Assembly: GCA_002421005.1 (NCBI GenBank)
Contig: DIJC01000011.1
Location: forward strand, 1 to 50,785
Direction of reading: 5' to 3'
From: Enterobacteriaceae bacterium UBA5654
GTDB taxonomy: Bacteria; Pseudomonadota; Gammaproteobacteria; Enterobacterales; Enterobacteriaceae
Length of the DNA: 50,785 nt
Position numbers and translations under genes: made by a program. A model generated the notes under the pieces. That model made no database searches. It saw nothing but the letters and a program-made list of their open reading frames with translations, and had not been told where the DNA came from. Every line of letters begins with the position of its first letter. Position 1 is the first letter of the stretch. This document shows positions 50,263 through 50,785 of this stretch, one piece after another.

Positions 50263-50672
50263 AAAACAGGTCTGTTTGACAACATAAATGGGTGCTTCAC
50301 TCAACGTTATGTCCATGATGTTTGATGAGGCCGAAGCGACATCTGGCAGGTGGACGATAAGCACCATAAGCGGCTCTGCATCATTCCTGAGTTTATGAGG
50401 CCAGAAGGCGAACATAAGAGGTGGAATGAGCATCTACATGTCAGATTATTACACAACGCAGCGGGATGTGTCATCCGGGTTGCCCACTTACGGACTATTC
50501 TGTACGCCACAGGCCAGTCTGCGGAACGCCAGCAGAGTGCGCACTTTTACCGACGATAACACCGGCTATTCATAAAAAACTGACGCTGTTCATTGTGGAG
50601 CAGTGCGGGGTAGATTTTTGCGGCATTTATTGCGCGGGGAAGGATTACACAGACGCGGGCAGACAGCCGCAG
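50263..50672. other. Gene-poor gap between hemY and tRNA-Pro
   Basis: Short open frames exist on both strands (up to about 110 codons) but none has a recognisable product, good start or codon bias like its neighbours. In K-12 aslB and aslA lie between proM and hemY; nothing recognisable of them is left here. A direct comparison with relatives would show whether it is a deletion scar. Confidence 0.5.
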
Positions 50673-50701
50673 AAAACAAAAAACCCCGCCGAAGCGGGGT
50701 T
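50673..50701 (-). terminator. Intrinsic terminator of the tRNA operon
   Basis: The stem AACCCCGC (50682-50689) / GCGGGGTT (50694-50701) with a tetraloop is followed on the minus strand by TTTTTTGTTTT. It sits seven bases after the encoded CCA end of tRNA-Pro. Confidence 0.93.
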
Positions 50702-50707
50702 CAAAAT

Positions 50708-50784
50708 TGGTCGGCGAGAGAGGATTCGAACCTCCGACCCACTGGTCCCAAACCAGTTGCGCTACCAAGCTGCGCTACTCGCCG
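50708..50784 (-). tRNA. proM: tRNA-Pro (anticodon UGG)
   Basis: The 77-base gene folds as a cloverleaf: acceptor arms CGGCGAG and CTCGCCG, D-arm with AGCTTGGTAGC, anticodon arm CTGGT-TTGGGA-ACCAG with UGG at 50748-50750, TTCGAATC in the T-loop, discriminator A and encoded CCA at 50708-50710. It is the E. coli proM sequence as I remember it, which is last in argX-hisR-leuT-proM. The window ends one base beyond its 5' end. Confidence 0.97.
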
Positions 50785-50785
50785 A

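Noticed and set aside
50350..50559. A 69-codon open frame on the plus strand between hemY and tRNA-Pro
   Set aside because: There is no ribosome-binding site, recognisable product or codon bias; it may be a remnant but cannot be supported.
1..50785. CRISPR arrays, prophage, insertion sequences, toxin-antitoxin or defence islands
   Set aside because: No regularly spaced repeats, transposase, integrase other than XerC, phage genes or defence-type proteins were seen; the window is mostly conserved core genome.

Overview
The window is an ordinary-looking core-chromosome segment of a gamma-proteobacterium of the family Enterobacteriaceae. Nearly every gene has the length, start and order of its Escherichia coli K-12 counterpart, from hemG to the proline tRNA next to hemY, read here in the opposite direction to the K-12 map. 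Several differences from K-12 point to a relative in the Enterobacter/Citrobacter/Lelliottia/Klebsiella sphere, but the genus cannot be fixed by eye: a LacI-ROK gene pair between fadA and fre, an anaerobic sulfatase-maturase gene beside dlhH, no yigF/yigG next to corA, an extra small lipoprotein gene between corA and uvrD, and no aslA/aslB between hemY and proM. I see no prophage, insertion sequence, CRISPR array or rRNA gene.

Layout, left to right. (1) 45-4038, minus: pepQ-yigZ-trkH-hemG (proline dipeptidase, IMPACT-family protein, potassium channel subunit, haem biosynthesis). (2) 4226-7588, plus: the fadBA beta-oxidation operon under a textbook FadR operator. (3) 7770-9673, minus: an accessory sugar-kinase/LacI-repressor pair. 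(4) 9864-12119, minus: fre and ubiD. (5) rfaH (plus) facing tatD; then tatC-tatB-tatA and the ubiquinone genes ubiB-ubiJ-ubiE (all minus). (6) rmuC and udp (minus), udp with two CRP sites spaced as in CytR-controlled promoters. (7) dlhH (plus), an orphan radical-SAM maturase (minus), metE (minus) and metR (plus). (8) yigM, yigL, pldB, rhtC, recQ, pldA (minus) with rhtB, yigI and rarD (plus): transporters, phospholipases, helicase. (9) corA (minus) with a long leader holding a short TTG-start peptide ORF and an 11-bp hairpin, then an AT-rich patch and a small lipoprotein gene (plus). (10) dapF-yigA-xerC-yigB (minus), a tightly overlapping chain, followed by uvrD with its LexA box. (11) lptM (minus), cyaY (plus), cyaA (minus, TTG start), then the divergent hemC-hemD-hemX-hemY operon (plus). 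(12) A 480-bp gap with two terminators and tRNA-Pro(UGG) at the right edge (minus).

Functional themes are quinone and haem biosynthesis (ubiB/J/E/D, fre, hemG, hemC/D/X/Y), fatty-acid and phospholipid turnover (fadBA, pldA, pldB, yigI), DNA repair and recombination (recQ, uvrD, xerC, rmuC), twin-arginine export (tatABC), methionine synthesis (metE/metR) and global control (cyaA, rfaH). The most interesting unexplained material is regulatory: the corA leader, the structured cyaA leader, and the accessory genes at the fadA/fre, dlhH/metE and corA/uvrD junctions.
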